Of a DNA stretch of 60,984 nucleotides, positions 37,044-45,526 are shown piece by piece. Made by a program: the position numbers and the translations under genes. This stretch comes from a virus. The notes below the pieces were generated by a model, which ran no database searches, was not told the DNA's origin, and saw nothing but the letters and a program-made list of their open reading frames with translations. The first letter of the stretch is position 1. Every line of letters starts with the position of its first letter. The DNA is taken from positions 1 through 60,984 of the IMG/VR virus record IMGVR_UViG_3300042465_000911. One strand, given 5' to 3'.

Positions 37044-37321
37044 CTGAAGAAGATGAAGCGTTCAACGAGATTGAGCGCCGAGCCAAGCAACGCAAGGAGT
37101 CGGTGAGAGCCGCGATAACTAAGGAGAAAACAATGAACAACCCACCAGCATTTCCAAAGACACCATTCATTGAAGTAGGTACGCCACAAAACGGCATGAC
37201 CTTGCGGGACTACTTTGCGGCAAAGGCTATGTTAAGGACAAGCGTGGGTTCATCCTACGAACAGCTTGCAAAGACGGCTTACGAAATTGCAGACGCAATG
37301 CTGAAAGCGAGGGAAGCATGA
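37040..37321 (+). CDS. Accessory protein with GMTLRDYFAAKAM motif (93 aa)
   Basis: It starts in the ATGA of the previous gene. The N-terminal 31 residues (TEEDEAFNEIERRAKQRKES) look like a separate small helical protein. From ATG 37133, which has its own GGAGAAAACA site, the text GTPQNGMTLRDYFAAKAMLR and YEQLAKTAYEIADAMLKARE matches a common phage family. It may be a fused pair or have two starts. The function is unknown. Confidence 0.65.
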   Translation: MTEEDEAFNEIERRAKQRKESVRAAITKEKTMNNPPAFPKTPFIEVGTPQNGMTLRDYFAAKAMLRTSVGSSYEQLAKTAYEIADAMLKAREA

Positions 37322-37590
37322 TTGGAAAAGACGACACCATCAAGAACTATGTTCCTATTGGAAGTATTGAGTTGAAGTTGGCTGTGGCAAGGGCAGAGGG
37401 CTACGCCATTCGGGTTGAAGAAACAAGGTATCACCACGTTGTTGATGGGACAGTTGTTACCAGCGTAGATGAGAGCAAGCCAAAATACTATTACTACTCC
37501 GATGACTCAAAACACCAACCCAATCGCTTGCTTCCAATGCTTAACCCATACCGTATTGCAATGGAGTTTTATTTGAAGGAGAGGGTATGA
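37318..37590 (+). CDS. Small accessory protein (90 aa)
   Basis: It is coupled by ATGA to the gene before. The sequence NYVPIGSIELKLAVARAEGY, then VEETRYHHVVDGTVVTSVDE and YYYYSDDSKHQPNRLLPMLN, is Tyr-rich and alpha/beta-like. No known domain is seen. Confidence 0.6.
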   Translation: MIGKDDTIKNYVPIGSIELKLAVARAEGYAIRVEETRYHHVVDGTVVTSVDESKPKYYYYSDDSKHQPNRLLPMLNPYRIAMEFYLKERV

Positions 37591-37802
37591 GCTTTAGAGA
37601 AACCACAATCAAATACATCAAGGATATTCTTAGACCAAAGACTATCTACGAAGTGGTTTACGCAGAACTGCAAGAGGCATACCTACGCAAGTTGGAAGCC
37701 GAGACTGCGGCTGAGTATGCAGATGCCACTATCGAATACAACAGTCGCCGAATCGAAAGGCTGAAGCAACGCTTGTTTGAACACGCAGAGGAAGACGCAT
37801 GA
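37587..37802 (+). CDS. Small coiled-coil protein (71 aa)
   Basis: The ATGA overlap fixes the start. The sequence KYIKDILRPKTIYEVVYAEL, then QEAYLRKLEAETAAEYADAT and YNSRRIERLKQRLFEHAEED, is a helical hairpin. The arrangement LRPKTxxEVxxxELxEAxxxxLxAExAxEYA recurs in small phage proteins of unknown role. It overlaps both neighbours by four bases. Confidence 0.65.
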   Translation: MSFRETTIKYIKDILRPKTIYEVVYAELQEAYLRKLEAETAAEYADATIEYNSRRIERLKQRLFEHAEEDA

Positions 37803-38005
37803 TTGAAAAGATACGCACATTCTTTGGTAGGGAGAAGGGTACGCACCCAAACAAGTCAACCGTTGTTGCCCAAGGGTCAGCATGGTATTGCACAGAGTGC
37901 AGGTTGGTATTCATAACCAAGGCGGCAGGAGACACGCATAGTTGTGAGTATCGTTTTCAAGACACGATTGTAGGGATGAGGAAGAATGCCGAGACCAAAG
38001 ACTGA
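37799..38005 (+). CDS. Small zinc-finger protein (68 aa)
   Basis: Residues ~29-49 read AWYCTECRLVFITKAAGDTH followed by SC, a CxxC...HxC finger. The flanks are basic (IEKIRTFFGREKGTHPNKST). It overlaps the next gene by twenty bases. Nucleic-acid binding is likely; targets are unknown. Confidence 0.62.
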   Translation: MIEKIRTFFGREKGTHPNKSTVVAQGSAWYCTECRLVFITKAAGDTHSCEYRFQDTIVGMRKNAETKD

Positions 38006-38186
38006 GTTAACCAAAAGCGGCAAGACCATCGGTATCCGCGTGACGCAGAGTGAGTATGAGGAGTACATGAACTTAGGAGGAGGTAAATGGCTGAGAAAAA
38101 TGCTACAAGACAGAAGAGACAACAAAGAGTCCCTAGCACTGCAACGCTACTTAAACAAAACGCTTGGAACCCATTCGATAGAGTAG
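37986..38186 (+). CDS. Ribbon-helix-helix-like regulator (66 aa)
   Basis: The start MPRPKTELTKSGKTIGIRVT, then EYEEYMNLGGGKWLRKMLQD, has the beta-strand plus two-helix pattern of Arc/MetJ-type DNA binders. Dimers of this fold bind short palindromes, so the GGGGACA or promoter palindromes of this region are candidate sites. It overlaps both neighbours; the Gly-Gly-Gly-Lys-Trp part is coded by the ribosome-binding site of the next gene. Confidence 0.66.
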   Translation: MPRPKTELTKSGKTIGIRVTQSEYEEYMNLGGGKWLRKMLQDRRDNKESLALQRYLNKTLGTHSIE

Positions 38187-38275
38187 ACCCCAAAGTGTTA
38201 GAGCGCATACACAACGAGCACAAAAGGCAATCCCGCCTGTACCTGCTCACCAACATGGAGGATGCAGTTATATGA
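38087..38275 (+). CDS. Small protein nested in part within the previous gene (62 aa)
   Basis: An exceptionally strong site (AGGAGGAGGTAA) lies right before ATG 38087, so it is translated although it overlaps the ribbon-helix-helix gene by 100 bases. The sequence QRVPSTATLLKQNAWNPFDR, then LERIHNEHKRQSRLYLLTNM, is basic and helical. It overlaps the nuclease gene by four bases. The function is unknown. Confidence 0.62.
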   Translation: MAEKNATRQKRQQRVPSTATLLKQNAWNPFDRVDPKVLERIHNEHKRQSRLYLLTNMEDAVI

Positions 38276-38586
38276 TGACCCCAGAAGGCAAGGTCAAGAA
38301 GCGTGTCAAGGCAATCCTTGATGAGCTAAAGGTGTATCACTTCTCGCCTATGCAAAACGGCATGGGCAGAGCGGGTATCCCCGACATCGTGGCGTGTCAT
38401 AACGGTAAGTTCGTTGGCATCGAGTGCAAGGCAGGCAACAACAAACCCACAGCCTTGCAAGAGCGCGAACTCAACCGCATACTAAACGCAGGCGGTGAGG
38501 CATTTGTAATCAACGAAGAGAACATTGAACAACTACGGGAGGAATTGATATGGATGAACAGACAATCGAGAGACGACTTGCTTTGA
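38272..38586 (+). CDS. VRR-NUC nuclease
   Basis: The 104 residues have the VRR-NUC order: an N-terminal helix (GKVKKRVKAILDELKVYHFS), GRAGIPDIVACHNGKFVGIECKAG with the PD-(D/E)xK set D38, E51, K53, and TALQERELNRI with Q63. These stand-alone nucleases occur in phage replication modules and may resolve branched DNA. It lies just before the DNA polymerase and overlaps the next gene by 37 bases. The substrate is inferred from family knowledge. Confidence 0.88.
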   Translation: MMTPEGKVKKRVKAILDELKVYHFSPMQNGMGRAGIPDIVACHNGKFVGIECKAGNNKPTALQERELNRILNAGGEAFVINEENIEQLREELIWMNRQSRDDLL

Positions 38587-38816
38587 TGAGCGAGGATGAG
38601 CAAGAGCACTTCAAGATGGTGATACTGCAACTGGTCAGATGCTACGGCCCTGACCCAGACCAAGCGGTGCTGCTCATCAAGTCGAAGGGGGATATGGCAG
38701 GCATCATCACCATGAACGCTGACGACATGGAAGCTGCGGAGCTAATGCTCGAGGCAAATGATTTTTTCGGCTATCTAAATATGGCTGGCGCACCACCAAA
38801 GGAGGCATTTAATTGA
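38550..38816 (+). CDS. Small acidic helical protein (88 aa)
   Basis: It starts inside the end of the VRR-NUC gene. The sequence DEQTIERRLALMSEDEQEHF, then QLVRCYGPDPDQAVLLIKSK and ADDMEAAELMLEANDFFGYL, is acidic and all-helical. It is coupled by overlap to both sides. A replication-accessory role is possible from position only. Confidence 0.62.
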   Translation: MDEQTIERRLALMSEDEQEHFKMVILQLVRCYGPDPDQAVLLIKSKGDMAGIITMNADDMEAAELMLEANDFFGYLNMAGAPPKEAFN

Positions 38817-38995
38817 ACACACAAATCAGCAGGAAAAGAATCGTAGAGCTTGCGCACGAATCAACAGAAGAACCCTACCAGTTTGATGAAGGGTGGATTG
38901 TCCGGTTCATGACACGGCTGGCTAAAGAAGACCCCGAACTTGCAAAAGGGATACTAAAAGCAGCAGACAAAAGACTAAAGGAACTTGATGACTAA
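38813..38995 (+). CDS. Small helical protein with TTG start (60 aa)
   Basis: TTG at 38813 overlaps the previous TGA (TTGA) and GGAGG lies eight bases upstream. The sequence SRKRIVELAHESTEEPYQFD, then GWIVRFMTRLAKEDPELAKG and LKAADKRLKELDD, is helical. It overlaps the polymerase start by eight bases. The function is unknown. Confidence 0.6.
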   Translation: MNTQISRKRIVELAHESTEEPYQFDEGWIVRFMTRLAKEDPELAKGILKAADKRLKELDD

Positions 38996-40955
38996 ACCAT
39001 TTGACAGGATACTGACCATCGACTTTGAAACTCGGTGGGACAAGAGGGACTACACCTTATCCAAACTAACAACCGAGGAGTACATACGTGACAAGAGGTT
39101 CAAGGCTTTCGGAGCGTGCATACATGAATATGGAACTGACAACCCAACTGAGTGGGTTGGAGGAGATGGACTACCTGAATTCTTTTCAGGAATCGACTGG
39201 GGACGAACCGCCATGCTTGCGCATAACGCACAGTTCGATATATCCATCCTTGAGTGGGTCTACGATTCTCACCCAGCCTTTATATTCGACACGCTATCAA
39301 TGGGGCGCGCTCTTCGAGGCGTGGAAGTGGGGAACAGTCTCGCGAAGCTGGCGCTCGACTTCGGACTTCAACCAAAGGGAACGGCAGTTAACAGCACTGA
39401 TGGCCTCACATCAATATCGCCAGAGATTGAAAGAGAGCTTGCCGAGTATTGCGCCCATGATGTGTACCTGTGCGAAGAGATTTTCAAGCGACTCGTTGAT
39501 GGGTATCCCAAATCCGAACTGCGTTTGATCGACATGACGCTCAAGATGTACACACGCCCACAGCTTGAGCTTGACAGCAAGATGCTCATCAAAGCATTAA
39601 CAGAAGAAGGAGAAGCGCGTGAAGGACTACTACAAAGACTCGGCATACAAGAAGTTGAGCTTGCGTCGAATCCGAAGTTTGCAAACATACTTCAAAGCCT
39701 CGGGGTTGTTCCCCCGACTAAAGTCAGTAAAACTACCGGCAAAGAAACGCTCGCTCTTGCAAAGAATGACGCCTTGTTCCAAGCGTTGCTCAACGGTGAA
39801 CGTGAAGACGTTGCCCTCCTTTGTGAAGCACGCCTTAAAGTTAAGTCCACCACCGAACGCACGCGTGCGCAACGGTTCCTTGATATCTCCCAGCGTGGCA
39901 AACTACCTGTTCCGCTATCGTATTACGGTGCTCTCTCGGGACGCTGGACGGCGGCAAAGGGGAGTGCAATCAACATGCAAAACCTCAAGCGAGGCAGTTT
40001 CCTACGCAAAGCGATTATGGCTCCCGAAGGGTACCAACTGGTCGTGGGGGATTTGTCTCAAATTGAACCGCGAGTGCTTGCGTGGCTTAGTGATTACCAA
40101 GAGATGCTTGACATCTTCAGGGGAGGTGGTGACCCTTACGCGGCGTTCGGCGCTCAAATGTTCAATATACTGGGGCTCACTAAAGAAAGTCACCCAGAAC
40201 TTCGCCAGTCTGCGAAGAGCGCTTTGCTCGGTTGCGGATACGGCTTGGGCTGGGCATCGTTTGCTTCGCAGCTACTCACGGGCTTCCTTGGCGCTCCGCC
40301 GCAAAGGTATGACAAAGCCTTCGCTAAAACGCTCGGGGTCGATCAGGCGTATGCCCAGAAGTTCGTTGACTGGGAAGACAACGTGACCAAGATGCTGGAG
40401 ATTCCCCACACCTGCACCGACCAAGAGCTACTGACTCACTGCCTTGCGGCCAAGAAGATTATTGACATCTACCGCGCCACTGCCCACCCCGTGGCTACCT
40501 TCTGGGACATGTGCTCACAGCTTATTGAGGACAGCCTGTATGGGGGTAAGGTGTACCAGTACAAGTGTTTGACATTCAGCAAGGAACGTATAGAATTACC
40601 CAATGGGATGAGCTTGCTCTACCCACAGTTGCGACGCGAGAAAGATGACAAAGGTAGGAGCCAGTGGGTATACGGGCCAAACGCTACCAAGCTGTATGCA
40701 GGGAAGGTGACCAATAACGTAACGCAGGCCGTTGCGCGTATTGTCATGACCGATGGAATGTTGAGGGTAACCAAGAAGTACCCCGTGGTTGGCACAGTGC
40801 ATGATGAACAGATCGTGTTGGTGCCTGATGATGAGGTCGCTAGCGCCAAGACTTGGGTCTTGGAGCAGATGACTATGGAACCGAGATATATGCCGGGGAT
40901 ACCCTTGGCCGCTGACGGTGGTGCGCACCGTAGATATGGAGAAGCAAAACAATGA
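38988..40955 (+). CDS. polA: Family A DNA polymerase with 3'-5' exonuclease
   Basis: I use ATG 38988; a TTG one codon upstream is less likely. Exonuclease motifs: Exo I TIDFETRWD (~10-18), Exo II LAHNAQFD (~77-84) and Exo III YCAHDVYLCEEIF (~150-162). Polymerase motifs: A VGDLSQIEPRVLAWL (~353-367), B RQSAKSALLGCGYGLG (~404-419) and C GTVHDEQIVLVP (~601-612). At 655 residues it is a compact replicative polymerase without a 5' nuclease. It replicates the phage genome with the primase-helicase and SSB-like protein encoded downstream. Confidence 0.95.
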   Translation: MTKPFDRILTIDFETRWDKRDYTLSKLTTEEYIRDKRFKAFGACIHEYGTDNPTEWVGGDGLPEFFSGIDWGRTAMLAHNAQFDISILEWVYDSHPAFIFDTLSMGRALRGVEVGNSLAKLALDFGLQPKGTAVNSTDGLTSISPEIERELAEYCAHDVYLCEEIFKRLVDGYPKSELRLIDMTLKMYTRPQLELDSKMLIKALTEEGEAREGLLQRLGIQEVELASNPKFANILQSLGVVPPTKVSKTTGKETLALAKNDALFQALLNGEREDVALLCEARLKVKSTTERTRAQRFLDISQRGKLPVPLSYYGALSGRWTAAKGSAINMQNLKRGSFLRKAIMAPEGYQLVVGDLSQIEPRVLAWLSDYQEMLDIFRGGGDPYAAFGAQMFNILGLTKESHPELRQSAKSALLGCGYGLGWASFASQLLTGFLGAPPQRYDKAFAKTLGVDQAYAQKFVDWEDNVTKMLEIPHTCTDQELLTHCLAAKKIIDIYRATAHPVATFWDMCSQLIEDSLYGGKVYQYKCLTFSKERIELPNGMSLLYPQLRREKDDKGRSQWVYGPNATKLYAGKVTNNVTQAVARIVMTDGMLRVTKKYPVVGTVHDEQIVLVPDDEVASAKTWVLEQMTMEPRYMPGIPLAADGGAHRRYGEAKQ

Positions 40956-41272
40956 CAGCAAGAACAAAAACACCCATCCCCCGCCGCATCCGTGTCGGGG
41001 CCAGACAGTACTCAGTTGACATCGTGGAGACCATGCTGCGCAAACGTGACATGGCGCGGGTCTACTACGGCGACAAGAAGATCGAGCTTGGCCAGTTCAG
41101 TAATGTGTCCGGCAAGAAGTTCGATGACGACCGAGTACAGGAGAACTTCTGGCATGAGGTAACTCATGCAATCCTGTACGACATGGGCGAGCACAAGCTC
41201 AACAGCAACGAGAAGTTTGTAGTCGAGTTCTCAAAGCGACTAGCTAAAGCAATCAAATCAGCGAGGTTCTAA
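40952..41272 (+). CDS. Small zincin-type metalloprotease-like protein (106 aa)
   Basis: Residues 63-77 contain NFWHEVTHAILYDMG, a HExxH zinc motif with H68, E69 and H72; E87 in NSNEKFVVEF could be the third ligand. The N-terminal half is beta-rich and basic (RRIRVGARQYSVDIVE). The same short protein type sits beside phage replication genes elsewhere, to my knowledge, with unknown targets. The ribosome-binding site GGAGAAGCAA is one of the exact partners of the small RNA. Confidence 0.75.
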   Translation: MTARTKTPIPRRIRVGARQYSVDIVETMLRKRDMARVYYGDKKIELGQFSNVSGKKFDDDRVQENFWHEVTHAILYDMGEHKLNSNEKFVVEFSKRLAKAIKSARF

Positions 41273-41937
41273 TGAAAGCAGTAACGTGGAGCCACAGTGC
41301 CTTGAAAGACTTTGAAGGATGCCCTCGCCGGTATCACGAGGTCAAGGTACTTAACAACTTCCCATTCCAAGAAACTGAGGCTACATATTACGGCAAGGAG
41401 TTTCACACCGCCGCTGAGCTTTACATCCGAGATGGCAAACCCTTACCCCCACAGTTTGAATACACCAAGGACGTACTCGATGCGCTGATTGCCAAGCCCG
41501 GCAGGAAGCTATGCGAGTACGAGATGGGCATCATGCCCAACTTAGAACCGTGTGACTTCAACGAGAAGGGTAGATGGGCGCGGGGTATTGCCGACTTGCT
41601 CATCATTGATGACGAGAACTTAACCGCGTGGGTGGTGGACTACAAGACCGGCAACAACAAGTACCCCGACCGCGACCAGTTAAAGCTCATGTCGTTGATG
41701 GTCTTCAAGCACTTCCCCCACATCAGGAAAGTCAACTCAGCCTTGCTGTTCGTTGTCAAGAATGATATGGTTAAGCACAGCATGACCGTTGACGAGACGG
41801 ATGCTGAGTGGTGGAATTACCGCGAACGTGTGGCCAAGCTAGAAGCTTGTGTTGCATCCGGCGTATGGAACCCCAAGTCCTCTGCGCTGTGCCCGTGGTG
41901 CCCAGTTAAAACGTGCGAGTTCAATCCAAAACATTAG
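41272..41937 (+). CDS. Cas4/RecB-like PD-(D/E)XK nuclease with Fe-S cysteines
   Basis: The nuclease set is visible: GKEFHTAAEL (H45), RGIADLLII (D108), WVVDYKTG (D123, K125) and DQLKLMSL (Q136). One cysteine near the start (C17 in EGCPRRY) and three at the end (C207, C210, C215 in CPWCPVKTC) give the 1+3 spacing of a 4Fe-4S cluster as in Cas4 and AddB. It probably processes DNA ends during replication or recombination. It starts directly at the stop of the zincin gene. Confidence 0.88.
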   Translation: MKAVTWSHSALKDFEGCPRRYHEVKVLNNFPFQETEATYYGKEFHTAAELYIRDGKPLPPQFEYTKDVLDALIAKPGRKLCEYEMGIMPNLEPCDFNEKGRWARGIADLLIIDDENLTAWVVDYKTGNNKYPDRDQLKLMSLMVFKHFPHIRKVNSALLFVVKNDMVKHSMTVDETDAEWWNYRERVAKLEACVASGVWNPKSSALCPWCPVKTCEFNPKH

Positions 41938-41946
41938 GAGTTATTC

Positions 41947-42189
41947 ATGGCAACCAAACGAGTAAGAGATTACAAAGCTGAATACAAGCGTGACTTAGAG
42001 ACAGGTAAGTCTGGCCCCGGCTCCGACCAATCAGAGCGCCAGCGAGCACGCAAGATGTACGACAAGAAAGGCATCGACCGCGCAGGTAAAGACATCGACC
42101 ACATCAAGCCGCTAAGAGCCGGTGGTAAGTCCGCGACAGGTAACTTGAGACTGCGTGCGAAGAAAGCCAATCAAGGCGACAACAAATGA
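41947..42189 (+). CDS. Small HNH-type nuclease-like protein (80 aa)
   Basis: Residues 48-76 read KDIDHIKPLRAGGKSATGNL and RLRAKKANQG, the DH...PL.GG...NL...N pattern of HNH nucleases with D51, H52, N66 and N75. The N-terminal half is basic (TKRVRDYKAEYKRDLETGKS). It is shorter than most HNH enzymes but keeps the catalytic core, and resembles compact HNH proteins of phage replication regions. It overlaps the next gene by four bases. Confidence 0.72.
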   Translation: MATKRVRDYKAEYKRDLETGKSGPGSDQSERQRARKMYDKKGIDRAGKDIDHIKPLRAGGKSATGNLRLRAKKANQGDNK

Positions 42190-42404
42190 CGCAAGAGGAA
42201 ATCAGCGATATAGCTAGGGCACGTTGCAGTGCCATAGCCTATATGCGAGAACAGGGTATGACCTTCGATGCAATCGGTAGAAGATGCGGCATATCTCACA
42301 GCAGAGCGCACCAGATGTATGAAAAACACAAACGAAACATGCAGTATGCGTTGCGTGCCGTGCATCGACAAAAACTAATTGAACTACTAACACCAATAAT
42401 ATAA
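42186..42404 (+). CDS. Helix-turn-helix protein (72 aa)
   Basis: Residues ~18-46 (AYMREQGMTFDAIGRRCGIS, then HSRAHQMYEKHKR) form a helix-turn-helix like sigma factor region 4 or small regulators. The rest is helical and basic. It lies between the HNH gene and the helicase gene. It may regulate transcription of this region; the targets are unknown. Confidence 0.68.
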   Translation: MTQEEISDIARARCSAIAYMREQGMTFDAIGRRCGISHSRAHQMYEKHKRNMQYALRAVHRQKLIELLTPII

Positions 42405-42417
42405 ACGGAGAAGCAAC

Positions 42418-43977
42418 TTGGAAATCCTTGAAGACAAGGCACTAATATTTAGAACTAGAAACCCAGAAAAGTACAGCATCATTCCTAAACACAAAGTCAT
42501 CGAACGTGATGACGGTGGGTACGATGTCGCTGTCTACTGGGGACTAGATGAATGTAGGGTGCTACGCAACCTCGGCGTGAAAGATGTGCCCTCGCCAATC
42601 ACACGCAAGTACAAGTGGCCCGGTCGTTACAAACCTATGGCGCATCAGATGGAGACTGCCGCCTTCTTGACCATGCACCGCAAGGCGTTTGTGTTCTCAG
42701 AACCTGGCACTGGCAAGACGCTCTCTGCACTATGGGCGGCTGACTACCTGATGCAACGTGGTGAGGTGCGCAGGTGTTTGATCTTGTGTCCACTATCTAT
42801 CATGCAGTCTGCATGGCTGGCAGACTTGAGCAACAGCATCATCCATCGCTCGGCCATCGTCGCTCACCATACGCAGGCTAGTCGCCGCATCGAGATGATT
42901 CAACAAGACTACGAGTTCGTCATCGCTAACTACGATGGCTTGAACTTGATAGCTGACGAGGTTAAGAACGATGGTAGGTTCGACCTTGTGATCGTCGATG
43001 AGGCCAACGCATACAAGACGGTGACGACCAAGCGTTGGAAGGCATTGAAGTCCATCCTCACACCCAAGACCCACGTATGGATGATGACTGGTACACCTGC
43101 ATCGCAGTCACCAGCAGATGCCTACGGCTTGGCCAAGATCGTCAACCCCGAGGGCGTACCCAACTTCTACACATCGTGGCGCGACAAAGTGATGAACAAG
43201 GTCACTCTATACAAGTGGGCGGCAAAGCACAACGCCGCTGACCTAGTGCATGAAGCACTGCAACCAGCAATACGCTTTAGCAAAGCGCAGTGTCTTGACT
43301 TACCCCCAGTGCTGACCACCACACGTGAGGTTCCCCTCACACCACAGCAAGCCAAGTATTACAACCTGCTCAAAGACAGGATGCTGGTGCAAGCCGCAGG
43401 CGAAACAATCAGCGCAGTCAACGCTGCCGCTGGTGTGAGTAAGCTGTTGCAGATAAGTTGTGGCGCTGTGTACACCGACGAGAAAGAAGTGATTGAGTTT
43501 GATGCCGCCCCCCGTCTTGGTGTGCTGGAAGAAATCTTGGATGAGACTACACGCAAGGTCATCATCTTTGCGTTGTTCAGGTCAAGCATCGACACCATAC
43601 AGACGCACCTGACCAAGAAGAACATTGCCAACGAGTGCATACACGGCGGTATCACACCCAGTAAACGTGCCGACATCATCCACCGCTTCCAACATGAACC
43701 TGACCCTCGCGTATTGGTTATGCAACCGCAGGCTACGGCGCACGGCATCACGTTGACTGCGGCTGACACGGTAGTTTTCTTTGGCCCACTGATGAGCGTG
43801 GAGCAGTACATCCAGTGCATTGCACGGGCTGACCGCAAGGGACAGAACTCCGACAAGGTGACTGTCATCCACATCCAAGGCTCACCGATTGAGCGCAAGA
43901 TGTTCAAAGCATTGGAGGGCAAGGTAAGTGATAACTCACTTCTTACCCAAATGTTTGAGATAGAAATAAATTCATGA
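42418..43977 (+). CDS. SF2 (SNF2/DEAD-like) DNA helicase/ATPase, TTG start
   Basis: The TTG start at 42418 is supported by GGAGAAGCAAC in front and by the family length (519 residues). Motifs: Q-like H76Q77, Walker A SEPGTGKT (94-101), Walker B variant VDEAN (193-197), motif III MTGTPAS (223-229), a second RecA domain with IIFALFRSSID (~373-383), and motif VI QCIARADRKGQ (~463-473). Phage enzymes of this type remodel replication forks or unwind branched DNA. It is followed by the SSB-like pair. Confidence 0.9.
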   Translation: MEILEDKALIFRTRNPEKYSIIPKHKVIERDDGGYDVAVYWGLDECRVLRNLGVKDVPSPITRKYKWPGRYKPMAHQMETAAFLTMHRKAFVFSEPGTGKTLSALWAADYLMQRGEVRRCLILCPLSIMQSAWLADLSNSIIHRSAIVAHHTQASRRIEMIQQDYEFVIANYDGLNLIADEVKNDGRFDLVIVDEANAYKTVTTKRWKALKSILTPKTHVWMMTGTPASQSPADAYGLAKIVNPEGVPNFYTSWRDKVMNKVTLYKWAAKHNAADLVHEALQPAIRFSKAQCLDLPPVLTTTREVPLTPQQAKYYNLLKDRMLVQAAGETISAVNAAAGVSKLLQISCGAVYTDEKEVIEFDAAPRLGVLEEILDETTRKVIIFALFRSSIDTIQTHLTKKNIANECIHGGITPSKRADIIHRFQHEPDPRVLVMQPQATAHGITLTAADTVVFFGPLMSVEQYIQCIARADRKGQNSDKVTVIHIQGSPIERKMFKALEGKVSDNSLLTQMFEIEINS

Positions 43978-44046
43978 AAGGAGTTGCAAAACAAACGCAA
44001 ACGTGTAAACTGTCCAACCTTAGACAAACAATAAACAGGAGAAGTA

Positions 44047-44451
44047 ATGGAAGACACCGACATTCCGCTCGACAAACTCGTGAAGATTTACCGTAAGATA
44101 AAAATGGAAATCGACACCATGACCCAAGAGTACGACACCAAACTGGAAGTGCTCAAGGGGCAACAAGACGAAATCAAATTTGAAATTAAAGACCGTATGA
44201 AGGCGCTGGGCGTCACATCGGTCAAGAGTCCCTTTGGGACTGTATCCATGCGTACCTCGACTACGTACACAACAAATGACTGGGCTTCGTTCAAGGAGTT
44301 TGTCCTTGAGCACGGCGCTGTTGACCTGTTGTTCAAACGTATCGCGCAGGCAAACATGGCGCAGTTTCTTGAAGAGAACCCGGGGGTAGTACCACCGGGG
44401 CTGAACTCTGTAACGGAGTTCAACATAGTCGTAACCAAACCAACCAAGTGA
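44047..44451 (+). CDS. Replication-module protein of unknown function (134 aa)
   Basis: CAGGAGAAG precedes the ATG. An N-terminal coiled coil (LVKIYRKIKMEIDTMTQEYD, then LKGQQDEIKFEIKDRMKALG) is followed by SVKSPFGTVSMRTSTTYTTN and DWASFKEFVLEHGAVDLLFK, and the ending VVPPGLNSVTEFN. This type regularly precedes ssDNA-binding genes in phage replication modules. It may be a partner or nuclease inhibitor (Gam-like); the function is not established. Confidence 0.7.
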   Translation: MEDTDIPLDKLVKIYRKIKMEIDTMTQEYDTKLEVLKGQQDEIKFEIKDRMKALGVTSVKSPFGTVSMRTSTTYTTNDWASFKEFVLEHGAVDLLFKRIAQANMAQFLEENPGVVPPGLNSVTEFNIVVTKPTK

Positions 44452-44458
44452 GTTTTAT

Positions 44459-45427
44459 ATGTCAAACATAACGCTTTTTTCGTCCGCAAACGTACCTGCA
44501 TTCGCTCGTAATAACGAACTGTCCGAAACAGCCAAAGCCCTGACCGGTGGCGGCGTATCCAACACCAAACGCATCTCTATCAAAGGCGGCGTGTTCCGTC
44601 TGGTAGCTGGTGGTAAGGAAGTTGCCGCTATTGATGACCGCCATTTGGAAGTCATCATTGTGAAAGCTGCCCCCAAGGTCAGCCGTATCTTCTACGCCGC
44701 CCAGTACGATGCCGACAACATCACTGGCCCTGACTGCTGGAGCAATGACGGCGAACGCCCCGATGCTTCTTCTCAGAACAAGCAGGCTGAAACTTGCATG
44801 AGTTGCCCCAAGAACGTGGCTGGCTCAGGTCAAGGTAATAGCCGTGCTTGCCGCTACCAACAGCGCCTTGCTGTTGTGCTGGCCAACAACCCATCAGGGG
44901 ATGTGATGCAGTTGACCTTGCCTGCCACTTCGGTGTTCGGTAAGGAAGAAGGTGACAAGCGTCCGTTGCAAGCCTATGCACGCTACTTGGCGGTGCAGAA
45001 CCCTCCTGTTAACCCCGAGCAGATCGTGACAGAGATGCGTTTTGATACCAAGGCCGAGTCTCCCAAGCTGTTCTTCAAGCCTGTGCGCTGGTTGACGGAT
45101 GATGAGTACGAGATCATCAAGGAGCAAGCTGAGAGTGCTGACGCACAACGTGCCGTGGTCATGACCGTGGCGCAAAGCGATGGCGTGAAACCTAACGCCC
45201 CCAAGATGTCTCTTGCTGGTACACGCCCTATGGGTGACTTGACCAAAGAGGAAGACGCACCTGCCTACGAGCCGATTGCTGAGAAGGCTGAGAAAGCCAA
45301 GAAAGCAAAGCCTGTGGTCGATGCTGACGACGAGCCTGAAGTTCGCAAGGAAGCCGCGAAGCCGTCTGCTGTGCCTGCCAAGAAAGGCAAGCTGGCTGAC
45401 ATCGTGTCTGACTGGGATGATGAGTAA
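44459..45427 (+). CDS. Probable ssDNA-binding protein (322 aa)
   Basis: An OB-like core of about 200 residues includes a zinc-type cysteine set (GPDCWSNDGE, ETCMSCPKN, RACRYQQR). A linker rich in Lys and Ala and a very acidic C-terminus (LADIVSDWDDE) follow. An acidic tail after a flexible linker is the hallmark of phage SSBs such as T7 gp2.5 and T4 gp32, where it recruits partner proteins. Placement between helicase, polymerase and primase fits. Exact family unconfirmed. Confidence 0.72.
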   Translation: MSNITLFSSANVPAFARNNELSETAKALTGGGVSNTKRISIKGGVFRLVAGGKEVAAIDDRHLEVIIVKAAPKVSRIFYAAQYDADNITGPDCWSNDGERPDASSQNKQAETCMSCPKNVAGSGQGNSRACRYQQRLAVVLANNPSGDVMQLTLPATSVFGKEEGDKRPLQAYARYLAVQNPPVNPEQIVTEMRFDTKAESPKLFFKPVRWLTDDEYEIIKEQAESADAQRAVVMTVAQSDGVKPNAPKMSLAGTRPMGDLTKEEDAPAYEPIAEKAEKAKKAKPVVDADDEPEVRKEAAKPSAVPAKKGKLADIVSDWDDE

Positions 45428-45526
45428 ATAAAACGGGGGGAAAGCGGGAGTCGCCTCGCTCTCTACCAATCAACTGGTGCCGTCACAAGGAGAGCACCGC
45501 CAGTACCCCCACCTTCAGGAGAAACA

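Noticed and set aside
43984-44011. Possible promoter TTGCAA with TAAACT before the gene at 44047
   Set aside because: Only four of six matches in each box and 16-base spacing in an A-rich region, too weak to list.
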